IMG/VR virus record: IMGVR_UViG_3300026518_000003
Location: 1 to 40,927 of that record
Direction: 5' to 3' (one strand)
DNA length: 40,927 bases
DNA from: a virus
Within the stretch, counting starts at the first letter, position 1. Each line of letters begins with the position of its first letter. A program made the position numbers and the translations under genes. The notes below the pieces were generated by a model that had not been told where the DNA came from, searched no databases, and saw only the letters and a program-made list of their open reading frames with translations. Below are positions 16,133 to 21,741 of this stretch, piece by piece.

Positions 16133-16161
16133 GGCGGTAGGGCATACGCCTACCCTCGCAA
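16133..16161 (-). repeat. Intercistronic hairpin repeat, copy 2
   Basis: This is the second copy of the block described at 15795-15823, with stem GGTAGG (16136-16141) / CCTACC (16149-16154) and loop GCATACG. It is followed on the plus strand by the same CTCGCAA. It lies between the 78-aa and 88-aa genes. Confidence 0.65.
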
Positions 16162-16170
16162 TAAGGGGGT

Positions 16171-16407
16171 TTATTCGGTATCGTATAGCTTAACGGTGTC
16201 GGCTAGGGTGTAAGTCTTATTGCCCCCTGTGGGTTCAATGCCTGCACATATCATAGCGTTAAGCTGCGAATATAGCCCCGATTCGATAGCGTGAGCGAAA
16301 GCATAGTGAGTTGCATTATCGTCTATGCTCTTTTTGGCTAGTGTTAGCAAGTCCGCTGGAAGTTGTAAAGCATAACCCCTTGTGCGTATAGTGTTAATTG
16401 CTGGCAT
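16171..16407 (-). CDS. Unknown early-type protein, 78 aa
   Basis: Starts MPAINTIRTRGYALQLPADLL immediately after the stop of the 60-aa gene (TAA then ATG), so it is probably translated by coupling, as no strong ribosome site is seen. The protein is helical and soluble with one Cys (ICAG). No family is recognised. Confidence 0.7.
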   Translation of the reverse strand: MPAINTIRTRGYALQLPADLLTLAKKSIDDNATHYAFAHAIESGLYSQLNAMICAGIEPTGGNKTYTLADTVKLYDTE

Positions 16408-16590
16408 TTAATTAGCCCCTACATGATAAAAGTGTTTCATGTTTTCGACTAGCCAAGACGGGGCGACCAGTTCCGCTATAAGGATGACATCATGGCGGTT
16501 CTGGGCGTAGGTGTCGTTTTCAAGGGCTAGGCGTAGCAGGTGCAATTCCAGCCGCTTCGCTATGCGTGTATAAATATCTTTATTGTTCAT
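16408..16590 (-). CDS. Unknown early-type protein, 60 aa
   Basis: Starts MNNKDIYTRIAKRLELHLLRL. The protein is helical, with a C-terminal segment VAPSWLVENMKHFYHVG. The start lies inside the 3' end of the 22-aa hydrophobic micro-ORF, whose GGAGG-containing end supplies the ribosome site. No motif is recognised. Confidence 0.72.
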   Translation of the reverse strand: MNNKDIYTRIAKRLELHLLRLALENDTYAQNRHDVILIAELVAPSWLVENMKHFYHVGAN

Positions 16591-16648
16591 TATCTTGCCC
16601 TCCTAAGATAGCGGCTAGGATGATGATTATCATGGTTATAAGTTCCAT
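16580..16648 (-). CDS. Micro-ORF: 22-aa hydrophobic peptide
   Basis: ATG at 16648 has an excellent ribosome site (GGAGG, 7 bases upstream). It encodes MELITMIIIILAAILGGQDN plus EQ, a single hydrophobic helix with a polar tail that could insert in the membrane. Its 3' end overlaps the start of the 60-aa gene by 11 bases. The 17 bases covering its ribosome site and start are identical to those before the 19-aa ORF at 16729-16788. It could be a leader peptide or a membrane micro-protein. Confidence 0.55.
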   Translation of the reverse strand: MELITMIIIILAAILGGQDNEQ

Positions 16649-16674
16649 TGTGTAGCCTCCTGTAGTATAGGGGG

Positions 16675-16713
16675 AACGCTAGGGGCTAGCGTTTAGGTTG
16701 TCAACCCCTAGCG
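16675..16713. repeat. Nested inverted repeats between two micro-ORFs
   Basis: AACGCTAG / CTAGCGTT (16675-16682, 16686-16693) forms an 8-bp hairpin with loop GGG. ACGCTAGGGG (16676-16685) can instead pair with CCCCTAGCGT (16704-16713), a 10-bp stem. The two folds exclude each other. A T run follows on the plus strand (16720-16725), so an attenuator or operator is possible. It lies between the 19-aa and 22-aa ORFs. Confidence 0.55.
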
Positions 16714-16728
16714 TAAACCTTTTTTGTG

Positions 16729-16788
16729 CTAGTCTTTTTTCTTAGGTGGGGTAAGGTCATAATCGTAAAGGGTGTAGTCTTTCGCCAT
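16729..16788 (-). CDS. Micro-ORF: 19-aa first leftward peptide
   Basis: ATG at 16788 with GGAGG 7 bases upstream encodes MAKDYTLYDYDLTPPKKKD and then TAG. The peptide is polar, Tyr/Asp-rich with a Lys tail. It is the first ORF downstream of the strong leftward promoter at 16839-16867 and shares its 17-base leader with the 22-aa micro-ORF. A leader-peptide role or a very small early effector is possible. Confidence 0.5.
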   Translation of the reverse strand: MAKDYTLYDYDLTPPKKKD

Positions 16789-16838
16789 TGTGTAGCCTCC
16801 TTTTTGTGGTGTCGGCGTTCCGCCTTGCCGATGTGGAA

Positions 16839-16867
16839 ATTATAGCGGCAAGGGCTAGGCTACGCAA
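16839..16867 (-). promoter_or_regulatory. Leftward early promoter
   Basis: Minus strand: -35 TTGCGT (16867-16862), 17-base spacer, perfect -10 TATAAT (16844-16839). Transcription would start near 16832 and read through the 19-aa, 22-aa, 60-aa, 78-aa and 88-aa ORFs. A small hairpin TCGGC / GCCGA lies in the leader. Confidence 0.75.
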
Positions 16868-17147
16868 GGGGTAATTTTGCACCATAGGGGCGGATTTTTT
16901 ACGCTATGGCGTGGCTAGGTTGGCATGGCGCTTGCTATTATTTAGATGCCTATTTTACGGGTGTTATATTAGACTATTATTATATTAGCATATGATTATA
17001 TGATTATATTAGTATATGGTGGGATTATGATACTACGCTAGTATGATGGGATAAGCTAGACCTACTAACAAGGCTGTACTATACTCAGGCGAGATAGTAT
17101 ATTAGATTAGATGCAGTGGGAGTAGGTTATTAGTACTCAGACTAATG

Positions 17148-17156
17148 TGGTATAAT
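17148..17156 (+). promoter_or_regulatory. Candidate rightward early promoter (extended -10)
   Basis: TGGTATAAT is an extended -10 motif (TGn plus TATAAT). The -35 (TTATTA at 17127-17132, 18-base spacer) is weak, which is usual with an extended -10. It would give a long leader of more than 500 bases before the first rightward gene. Confidence 0.45.
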
Positions 17157-17661
17157 AAATATTATTTATTTAATGTTGATTCAAGATTGGGGGATTAGTG
17201 TTAGGTTGGGTAGGTTAGTGCTAGTGTGTTAGTCTATTTCGTTAAAAAAGCGGGAAGTGCGGAAAAAAGTGTCTCCCCCTCGGTCGGGGCGTTTAGGTTT
17301 TCGCGTGAAGGCTTAAAGAATCTTTAGGATTATGTAATTTAGAAAAAGTCTGAAAAAAAGAAACACTATGATGTTAGGTTATTATTATGTTATATATAGA
17401 TTATTAGTATATTAGGTTTAATAGAGTAGAATAATTATCTTTTTTATTTTGTAGGGTATATTGTAAAAACTTAAATCAGGCGCGCTAGGGGGACGCACTT
17501 TTTCCAGATATTCCATGCAATCCAACGATTTAACCTAGATACCTATACCATAATCCTATCATAGAAGGTTAGTTTAGTATATCCTAAGGCTAATAGGTAA
17601 AAAATTAAATTAAGAATCATAAATTGATTTTATTGATTTAAGATGTTAGCTTATTGAAAGG

Positions 17662-17680
17662 GGTTAGGGATAACCTAACC
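17662..17680 (+). promoter_or_regulatory. Inverted repeat in early leader, operator or hairpin
   Basis: GGTTAGG (17662-17668) and CCTAACC (17674-17680) flank GATAA, a perfect 7-bp inverted repeat. It lies 11 bases before the GGAGG ribosome site of the first rightward gene. The half-site GTTAGG resembles the TTAGGTT repeats further upstream. It could be an operator for a small phage regulator or an RNA hairpin limiting translation. Confidence 0.55.
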
Positions 17681-17702
17681 ATAACAAACAGGAGGTTGTA
17701 CT

Positions 17703-18026
17703 ATGCTAGAATTGCTGGATAAGTTAAGGGTTGATATGGGGGAAGTGGTAGATGGGTTTAGTAAGGAGTTAGGGGAAGAGATAGGTAAGGTGATGGCTGG
17801 AGGGGATAAGGTAGGGAAGGTAGGAATATGGGTAGATAAGGGGAGTATAGTGGTTTATAAGGGTAATAGTGGGGTTGTTATTAGTAGTGGTAGTATTAAC
17901 ATGAAAGTGGTAAGTGGGGAGTGTAAGTTTAGACCCGGACTGGCGGGCAAAGCTATTAGCCACGCTGAAAGGTTATGGGGGATTAAGGAGATGTATGTAA
18001 GTGATACTGTATGGGTGGATATGTAA
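17703..18026 (+). CDS. First rightward early protein, unknown, 107 aa
   Basis: ATG at 17703 follows GGAGG by 7 bases. The protein starts MLELLDKLRVDMGEVVDGFS and is Val/Gly/Lys-rich with no recognised family. The C-terminal third (KFRPGLAGKAISHAERLWGI) looks better conserved than the rest. The coding strand is extraordinarily poor in C: I count four C in bases 17703-17930, while G is near 40-50 percent. Composition becomes ordinary abruptly at about 17932. It overlaps the next gene by one base (TAATG). Confidence 0.78.
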   Translation: MLELLDKLRVDMGEVVDGFSKELGEEIGKVMAGGDKVGKVGIWVDKGSIVVYKGNSGVVISSGSINMKVVSGECKFRPGLAGKAISHAERLWGIKEMYVSDTVWVDM

Positions 18027-18559
18027 TGGATATTAGTAAGGAGGTCTATAGAGGGGCTAAGGATAGGTTGAAAGAGGAAGGGGATGCGCTGTCCGCTATC
18101 AGGGTATTCGGTAAGAGCTTAGTAGGTATGGCGACCAGTAATATTGAGGTAGTAGTAAACTGGCTAGGCATACTGGAAAAGGCGGTAGAAGGGGATATAG
18201 CCGAATTAAAGAGTAAGGCTAATGTGTACTGGTTTAATGAGCCTGATTGGAGGGGGCTAGCGGAGTGTATGTTGTACGAATTGCAGAATACGCCCCTGAT
18301 ACAAGATGAGCTAGCTAAGAGAGAGGTTAGAAGAGGGGGATATAAGCTAGGTGGGGAACTAAGGGCGGTAAGTGACCTGCATGGTGAGTGGCTGTATGCG
18401 TTAGAAGATGGCAGGCTATTATATAAAGGTGAGGTGATAGGTGTGTATAAGAATAAGGATGAAGGTATAAAGTGGAAGGCTGGTGTTGATGTAGGAAAGC
18501 TAGAGCCTTGTTTATGTAAATTAGGTATTCATACAAATATGGTAGGTAAGGAGTGGTAA
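18026..18559 (+). CDS. Unknown early protein, 177 aa
   Basis: I chose ATG 18026 because it shares a base with the preceding stop (TAATG); an in-frame ATG at 18011 would lie inside the first gene. It begins MDISKEVYRGAKDRLKEEG and is helical, with a DLHGEWLYALEDGRLLYKGE segment and a C-terminal pair of Cys (EPCLCKL) that might bind metal. Purine-rich, C-poor coding continues. The function is unknown; position suggests an early host-takeover protein. Confidence 0.75.
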   Translation: MDISKEVYRGAKDRLKEEGDALSAIRVFGKSLVGMATSNIEVVVNWLGILEKAVEGDIAELKSKANVYWFNEPDWRGLAECMLYELQNTPLIQDELAKREVRRGGYKLGGELRAVSDLHGEWLYALEDGRLLYKGEVIGVYKNKDEGIKWKAGVDVGKLEPCLCKLGIHTNMVGKEW

Positions 18560-18560
18560 C

Positions 18561-18722
18561 ATGGAACAAGTTAAGTTTATTATCTCATTGGTACTATCGT
18601 TCCCTTTCATGCTAGCAATTATCTTATTACTCATTCCACTAGCATTCTGTGCGCTAACTATCGCCATCCTCTTAGAATCACTTGGTGGCATTAAACTTAG
18701 CCTACATCTAGGTAAGAGGTGA
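18561..18722 (+). CDS. Small membrane protein, 53 aa
   Basis: ATG at 18561, one base after the previous stop, with GGAG about 6 bases upstream. The protein starts MEQVKFIISLVLSFPFML and is hydrophobic over residues 5-38, enough for one long or two short membrane helices, then polar (HLGKR). The codons here contain normal amounts of C, unlike the genes on either side. Its stop overlaps the ribosome-site region of the next gene. The function is unknown. Confidence 0.7.
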   Translation: MEQVKFIISLVLSFPFMLAIILLLIPLAFCALTIAILLESLGGIKLSLHLGKR

Positions 18723-18727
18723 GTGAT

Positions 18728-18934
18728 ATGGAAGAACTTAGTAGGCTACGGGAGGAACTAAGGAAGTTAAGGGAAGAGAAGGAAGCGGAAAGGTTGAAGG
18801 AGGAGATTAGATTGTTGAAGATGACGGAGGAGGAGATAATGCTAGAGCATGAGAAGGAAAAGCTAGCGAGGGAGGATAGGAGAAGGGAAATGAGGTTCGT
18901 AGCGCTATGGAATAAGGGAGATGGGGATGAGTAA
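18728..18934 (+). CDS. Highly charged coiled-coil protein, 68 aa
   Basis: Start ATG 18728 is supported by AAGAGG about 8 bases upstream; a GTG at 18719 is also in frame. It starts MEELSRLREELRKLREEKEA and is almost entirely Glu/Lys/Arg/Leu heptads over residues 2-52, a coiled coil, followed by a short tail. The coding strand is purine-rich with many AGG and GAG codons. It is presumably a dimeric interaction module. It overlaps the next gene by 8 bases. Confidence 0.7.
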   Translation: MEELSRLREELRKLREEKEAERLKEEIRLLKMTEEEIMLEHEKEKLAREDRRREMRFVALWNKGDGDE

Positions 18935-19214
18935 GGGTACTATTCTAATGCGGCGTGGCGATATATTAAGAATGTATAAAAGGTTAGCGGTAGGGAAAGG
19001 AAGGGCTACAAAGTGGCAAATGTCATGGGTACTTTATCCTAAGGGTAAGGCTAGTGTACCAGACAGCATGGATATAGTAGATGCTAATACGCGCCTTGAG
19101 GTAGTGGATAAAAGGGGTGTAGTTGCAGGTTATATACACCCACATGGTAATGATAAGGATGTATGGATAGATTACATCTTAGATAACAAGAATAAACTAA
19201 AGGTGAAGGAGTAG
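18927..19214 (+). CDS. Unknown early protein, 95 aa
   Basis: ATG 18927 has GGGAG 6 bases upstream, better spaced than the in-frame ATG at 18921. It starts MSKGTILMRRGDILRMYKRL. It has a basic N-terminal part (RLAVGKGRATKWQ) and a beta-rich C-terminal part (GVVAGYIHPHGNDKDVWIDY). Basic charge and size would suit a nucleic-acid or host-protein binder, but no family is recognised. Confidence 0.7.
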   Translation: MSKGTILMRRGDILRMYKRLAVGKGRATKWQMSWVLYPKGKASVPDSMDIVDANTRLEVVDKRGVVAGYIHPHGNDKDVWIDYILDNKNKLKVKE

Positions 19215-19217
19215 GGT

Positions 19218-19418
19218 ATGGTTGAACCTATAGCAGTAATAACAGCAACGGCAGTAAATGTTAAGGTAGCTGGCAGGGATATGTTTACATTAGAACAATC
19301 AGATGTAGATGGTAAGCAGGGGTATCAGATGCTGGCTAGCCATGAATGGGCTAGTAAGGAAGACTTGAAATTATCACTGCGTGCTACATTAGAATACTTA
19401 GAAAGGGGTGTGCTATGA
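19218..19418 (+). CDS. Small protein A of a tandem paralogous pair, 66 aa
   Basis: ATG 19218 has AAGGAG 6 bases upstream. It starts MVEPIAVITATAVNVKVAGRD. Alignment by eye with the next product (79 aa) gives shared positions throughout: a T.V strand, LE, G..GY, H, AS and a C-terminal helix ending in EG or ERG, about one third identity over some 54 residues. The pair therefore looks like a tandem duplication of a beta-beta-alpha domain. The function is unknown. Confidence 0.7.
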   Translation: MVEPIAVITATAVNVKVAGRDMFTLEQSDVDGKQGYQMLASHEWASKEDLKLSLRATLEYLERGVL

Positions 19419-19654
19419 CTGAGAGTAATGAGATTATGCAGGATGAACCAGTAAGCCATGTGAAGGTTGTAGTAACAGGTGTTAGGTTCGAATTAGATGA
19501 TAAGCCTATGATGAACCTAGAGAAAGTAACTATTAAGGGTGAGGTAGGTTATGAATTGTACACCACTCACAAGTACGCATCTAGGGCAGAGCTAATGCAG
19601 GTACTAAATGCAGCTAAGAACTGGTTAATTGAGGAGGGAAAGGCTAATGTGTAA
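19415..19654 (+). CDS. Small protein B of a tandem paralogous pair, 79 aa
   Basis: It overlaps protein A by 4 bases (ATGA) and starts MTESNEIMQDEPVSHVKVVV. It is related to the preceding 66-aa protein (see there), with an extra acidic N-terminal 12 residues. Key shared elements are NLEKVTIKGEVGYELYTTH against TLEQSDVDGKQGYQMLASH. The function is unknown. Confidence 0.7.
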   Translation: MTESNEIMQDEPVSHVKVVVTGVRFELDDKPMMNLEKVTIKGEVGYELYTTHKYASRAELMQVLNAAKNWLIEEGKANV

Positions 19655-20213
19655 TAAGAGTGATAAGAAAACCTATGAAGTATGCGGTAACTGTGCATGC
19701 GCCGCAGTAACCTACCTGCCTAGTCATGAGACTAAGGTATGTCTAAACTGTGGTAAGTTTGTACATGGTAATATTAAAGCGCCTAAGTTACTAATCAAAT
19801 GCAGGCATCCTAACTGCCTACAGGGTGTAGTAGATACATGGCAAGGTAGATTCCTGTGTCCTGAGTGTAAGACTGCAGCTAGCGCAACATACGATAAGCT
19901 TAGAGATGAATACAATAAAAGTAAGGGGGATAAGATGGCGGTAGTTAATGAGGATAAGGTAGTAGATACCTTAAACCAGCGTGATAAAGTATACGGTAGC
20001 TTTACGGATGTAGCTGCCACCGCACAAGCACTAAAGGATGTCTTAAATCAGGATAACCTTAGTCCAAGCCAGCAGGAGGCTATTGATATGATATGCTCTA
20101 AGCTAGCCCGAATCACAAATGGCGATGCTGCATATGCGGATAGCTGGCTGGATATTGCAGGCTATGCTAAGCTAGTTTACAACGAACTAGAGGATAATGG
20201 AGGTGAGGGATAA
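19647..20213 (+). CDS. Zinc-finger protein fused to a DUF6378-like domain, 188 aa
   Basis: Start ATG 19647, with GGAGG upstream inside the previous gene. Residues about 13-81 carry four Cys pairs of ribbon type (CGNCAC, CLNCGK, CRHPNC, CPECK), enough for two zinc sites. Residues about 108-185 match the pattern of the DUF6378 domain common in phages: RDKVYGSFTDVAATAQALKD, QQEAIDMICSKLARITNGD, ADSWLDIAGYAKLV. DUF6378 has no known activity; the His/Asp-rich helical pattern suggests a helical-bundle fold. The zinc-finger fusion hints at nucleic-acid or host-complex binding. Confidence 0.82.
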   Translation: MCNKSDKKTYEVCGNCACAAVTYLPSHETKVCLNCGKFVHGNIKAPKLLIKCRHPNCLQGVVDTWQGRFLCPECKTAASATYDKLRDEYNKSKGDKMAVVNEDKVVDTLNQRDKVYGSFTDVAATAQALKDVLNQDNLSPSQQEAIDMICSKLARITNGDAAYADSWLDIAGYAKLVYNELEDNGGEG

Positions 20214-20599
20214 TGAATAAGGATAACAAAGTAAGCCAGAATGTGAAGCTAATAAATGAACAAGGGCGCACGCTAACGGTAACAGCCCGCATATCCCCTA
20301 GCATTGGCATCATCATGCTATCACCTAACGGCAAGTACCTAAAGGGTGAGTATGTGCGCGGTGAGAATAAGGGTAAGCGCATTGAGGTGTATCGCCTACG
20401 AAGCCCAGACTGGAAACTGTCTGCGCCAGCAGGTAAGCTATACCGTACCATGCTAAGCAATCGCGGGTTAGCCTATTGCCCAGCCTGCGATGACGAATGC
20501 CGAGTGGGGGTCAGTGTGTGCGTATATTGTAGCGGTGGCGGCGTAGTACCTAATAAAGAGGCTAACGCCTATGAGGAGGAAGCTAATGAGTGGGGATGA
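20213..20599 (+). CDS. Unknown early protein with C-terminal zinc motif, 128 aa
   Basis: Overlaps the previous stop (TAATG) and starts MNKDNKVSQNVKLINEQGRT. The N-terminal 80 residues are beta-rich and basic. The C-terminal part has CPACDDEC and CVYC, likely one zinc-ribbon site, followed by an acidic tail (EEEANEW). It could be a transcription or translation modifier by analogy with small phage zinc proteins, but no family is recognised. Confidence 0.72.
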   Translation: MNKDNKVSQNVKLINEQGRTLTVTARISPSIGIIMLSPNGKYLKGEYVRGENKGKRIEVYRLRSPDWKLSAPAGKLYRTMLSNRGLAYCPACDDECRVGVSVCVYCSGGGVVPNKEANAYEEEANEWG

Positions 20600-20960
20600 A
20601 ATCAAGGGGCTATGGGTGCATGTGCTATCTGGTCGTATAGTCGAAATACTATCCACAGGTAAGCATAAGGTACAACTATCCTTCATACACAGCAACCATG
20701 CCATCAACCTAAACCGTCAACTGTTCCTAGAGGATTTCACACCGCTAGACGAGGACTATGCACACACGGCGACCACCGCCGCCGACTTGCTACTCTTAGG
20801 TTATGAACTAGCACCTGCTATTCGCTACGGCAACATTAAACCTGGTAATCTAAAGTGGAAAGTGGGCGCAGCGTGGGGCAAAGAAAGGCGCAGGGCTATG
20901 GCAGACTGCATACGCTGGCACATAACCGCACGACCTGCTAAGCATCCAGCAGGACACTAG
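20586..20960 (+). CDS. Unknown early protein, last of operon, 124 aa
   Basis: ATG 20586 is preceded by GAGGAGG at about 6-7 bases; an in-frame ATG at 20571 precedes that site. It starts MSGDEIKGLWVHVLSGRIVE, an SH3-like beta beginning, and ends with a basic His/Arg-rich tail (MADCIRWHITARPAKHPAGH). Composition here is balanced, unlike the first genes of the operon. A strong terminator follows 14 bases after the stop. Confidence 0.75.
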   Translation: MSGDEIKGLWVHVLSGRIVEILSTGKHKVQLSFIHSNHAINLNRQLFLEDFTPLDEDYAHTATTAADLLLLGYELAPAIRYGNIKPGNLKWKVGAAWGKERRRAMADCIRWHITARPAKHPAGH

Positions 20961-20974
20961 GCGCACCATAGAAG

Positions 20975-21010
20975 GGGTGGCTGGCACATGCCAGTCGCCC
21001 TTTTCTTTTA
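20975..21010 (+). terminator. Rho-independent terminator of the early operon
   Basis: An 11-bp stem GGGTGGCTGGC / GCCAGTCGCCC (20975-20985, 20990-21000; two G-T pairs) with loop ACAT is followed by TTTTCTTTTA. It ends the rightward early transcript. Confidence 0.93.
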
Positions 21011-21062
21011 TACTATCTAGCCTACATTTCAGGCGCGCCCCGTGCAGTTTAGTTCTGCTTTA

Positions 21063-21206
21063 TAGTTTATTCCTTGTACCGCCGCGGAAAATGCAGTATA
21101 GGCTAAGTGAGAGTCAAGCACGCCTAGCGAGCAAGCATAGCGCAGCGAGTGGCTGCTTTACCGAACGCTAAGCCTATACTATCATTTTCAAGGCTGGTTC
21201 GAGGAA
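21063..21206 (+). ncRNA. Structured RNA element, copy 2 (pseudoknot)
   Basis: This lies in the gene-free gap 20961-21513. In order: TAGTTTATTCCTTG (21063-21076, the same 14-mer as in copy 1), CGGAAA (21085-21090), AATG (21090-21093), AGTATAGGCTAAG (21095-21107), T, GAGAG (21109-21113) and hairpin GCAGC-GAGTG-GCTGC (21142-21156). Then directly TTTACCG (21157-21163), CTAAGCCTATACT (21168-21180), TTTTCAAGG (to 21193) and GGAA (21203-21206). The 13-base arms pair with one A-A mismatch. CGGAAA can pair with TTTACCG (one bulge), interleaved with the long stem, the same pseudoknot as copy 1 but with different base pairs. CTATACT also has a second partner, AGTATAG, at 21222-21228. There is no adjacent start codon, so it may act as a free RNA. 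The class is not recognised. Confidence 0.65.
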
Positions 21207-21403
21207 TTGGACGGCTAAATCAGTATAGCTAGCTTATATGACACTTCACACTACATAACCCCTATAAATTAACCGATTTATCAAGCTTTCTTTTTAGCCT
21301 TTATATTTATGCACATAAAAAACTAAAGTCAATTTATGGGGTGTTTGCTTTCGTGTATCGGCGGAACGCCGCCGCCCGTACCCCCTGAATCACCCATAAA
21401 CGC

Positions 21404-21431
21404 TTGCAATATCCCCCGTTTTCTGTATATT
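21404..21431 (+). promoter_or_regulatory. Sigma-70-like promoter of the replication genes
   Basis: -35 TTGCAA (21404-21409), 16-base spacer, -10 TATATT (21426-21431). It lies 82 bases before the first replication-region gene. A GGCG-GAA-CGCC hairpin (about 21361-21371) is just upstream and a CTTGC / GCAAG hairpin (21476-21498) is in the leader. The rest of 21207-21403 is AT-rich with no gene. Confidence 0.6.
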
Positions 21432-21513
21432 TCACGAGTTCCACCTTTTTGGCGGACAAAAAACCATATGATGCCTTGCAGCGGTTAGACTAGCAAGACA
21501 CAAGGACTAAGCT

Positions 21514-21741
21514 ATGACTAACAAACCTAAAATATCTCCCCGATTATATCGGGCTGGAAACTACACCGAAGTACGGATAGGCGCAACTATCTATGCTTTC
21601 AGCTATGAACTCTTAATAGGACAGTGTAACCCTTTCACTAAAGTTTACAGCGTACTGCCTAACATTAGCCTAACCCAAGCAACGCAGAAACATATTGCTA
21701 ATTTTAAGCTGCGCCATAACCTAGAAGGGGGTAAGAAATGA
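21514..21741 (+). CDS. Unknown protein, 75 aa, first of replication operon
   Basis: ATG 21514 with AAGGA about 8 bases upstream; starts MTNKPKISPRLYRAGNYTEV. It is a small basic beta/alpha protein without recognised motif. Its stop overlaps the start of the next gene (ATGA). Position at the head of the replication genes suggests a regulatory or accessory role. Confidence 0.75.
   Translation: MTNKPKISPRLYRAGNYTEVRIGATIYAFSYELLIGQCNPFTKVYSVLPNISLTQATQKHIANFKLRHNLEGGKK

Larger units (their letters stand above)
16868..17702. other. Gene-free divergent control region, candidate origin
   Basis: About 835 bases without a credible gene, between leftward and rightward early genes. It is AT-rich, notably near 16960-17030 where a TGATTATA unit recurs, and 17380-17460. 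TTAGGTT occurs at 17201-17207, 17374-17380 and 17412-17418, with related half-sites near 17211 and 17531. A CCCC/GGGG hairpin (17275-17287) lies beside two A6 runs, forming a terminator-like minus-strand structure. The strand composition switches here because transcription diverges. It is a reasonable place for the replication origin, but no DnaA box or replication protein site is recognised. Confidence 0.5.

Noticed and set aside
17254-17264. A Pasteurellaceae-type DNA uptake word (AAGTGCGG)
   Set aside because: It is a single imperfect occurrence lacking the final T of the core. Nothing else supports it.
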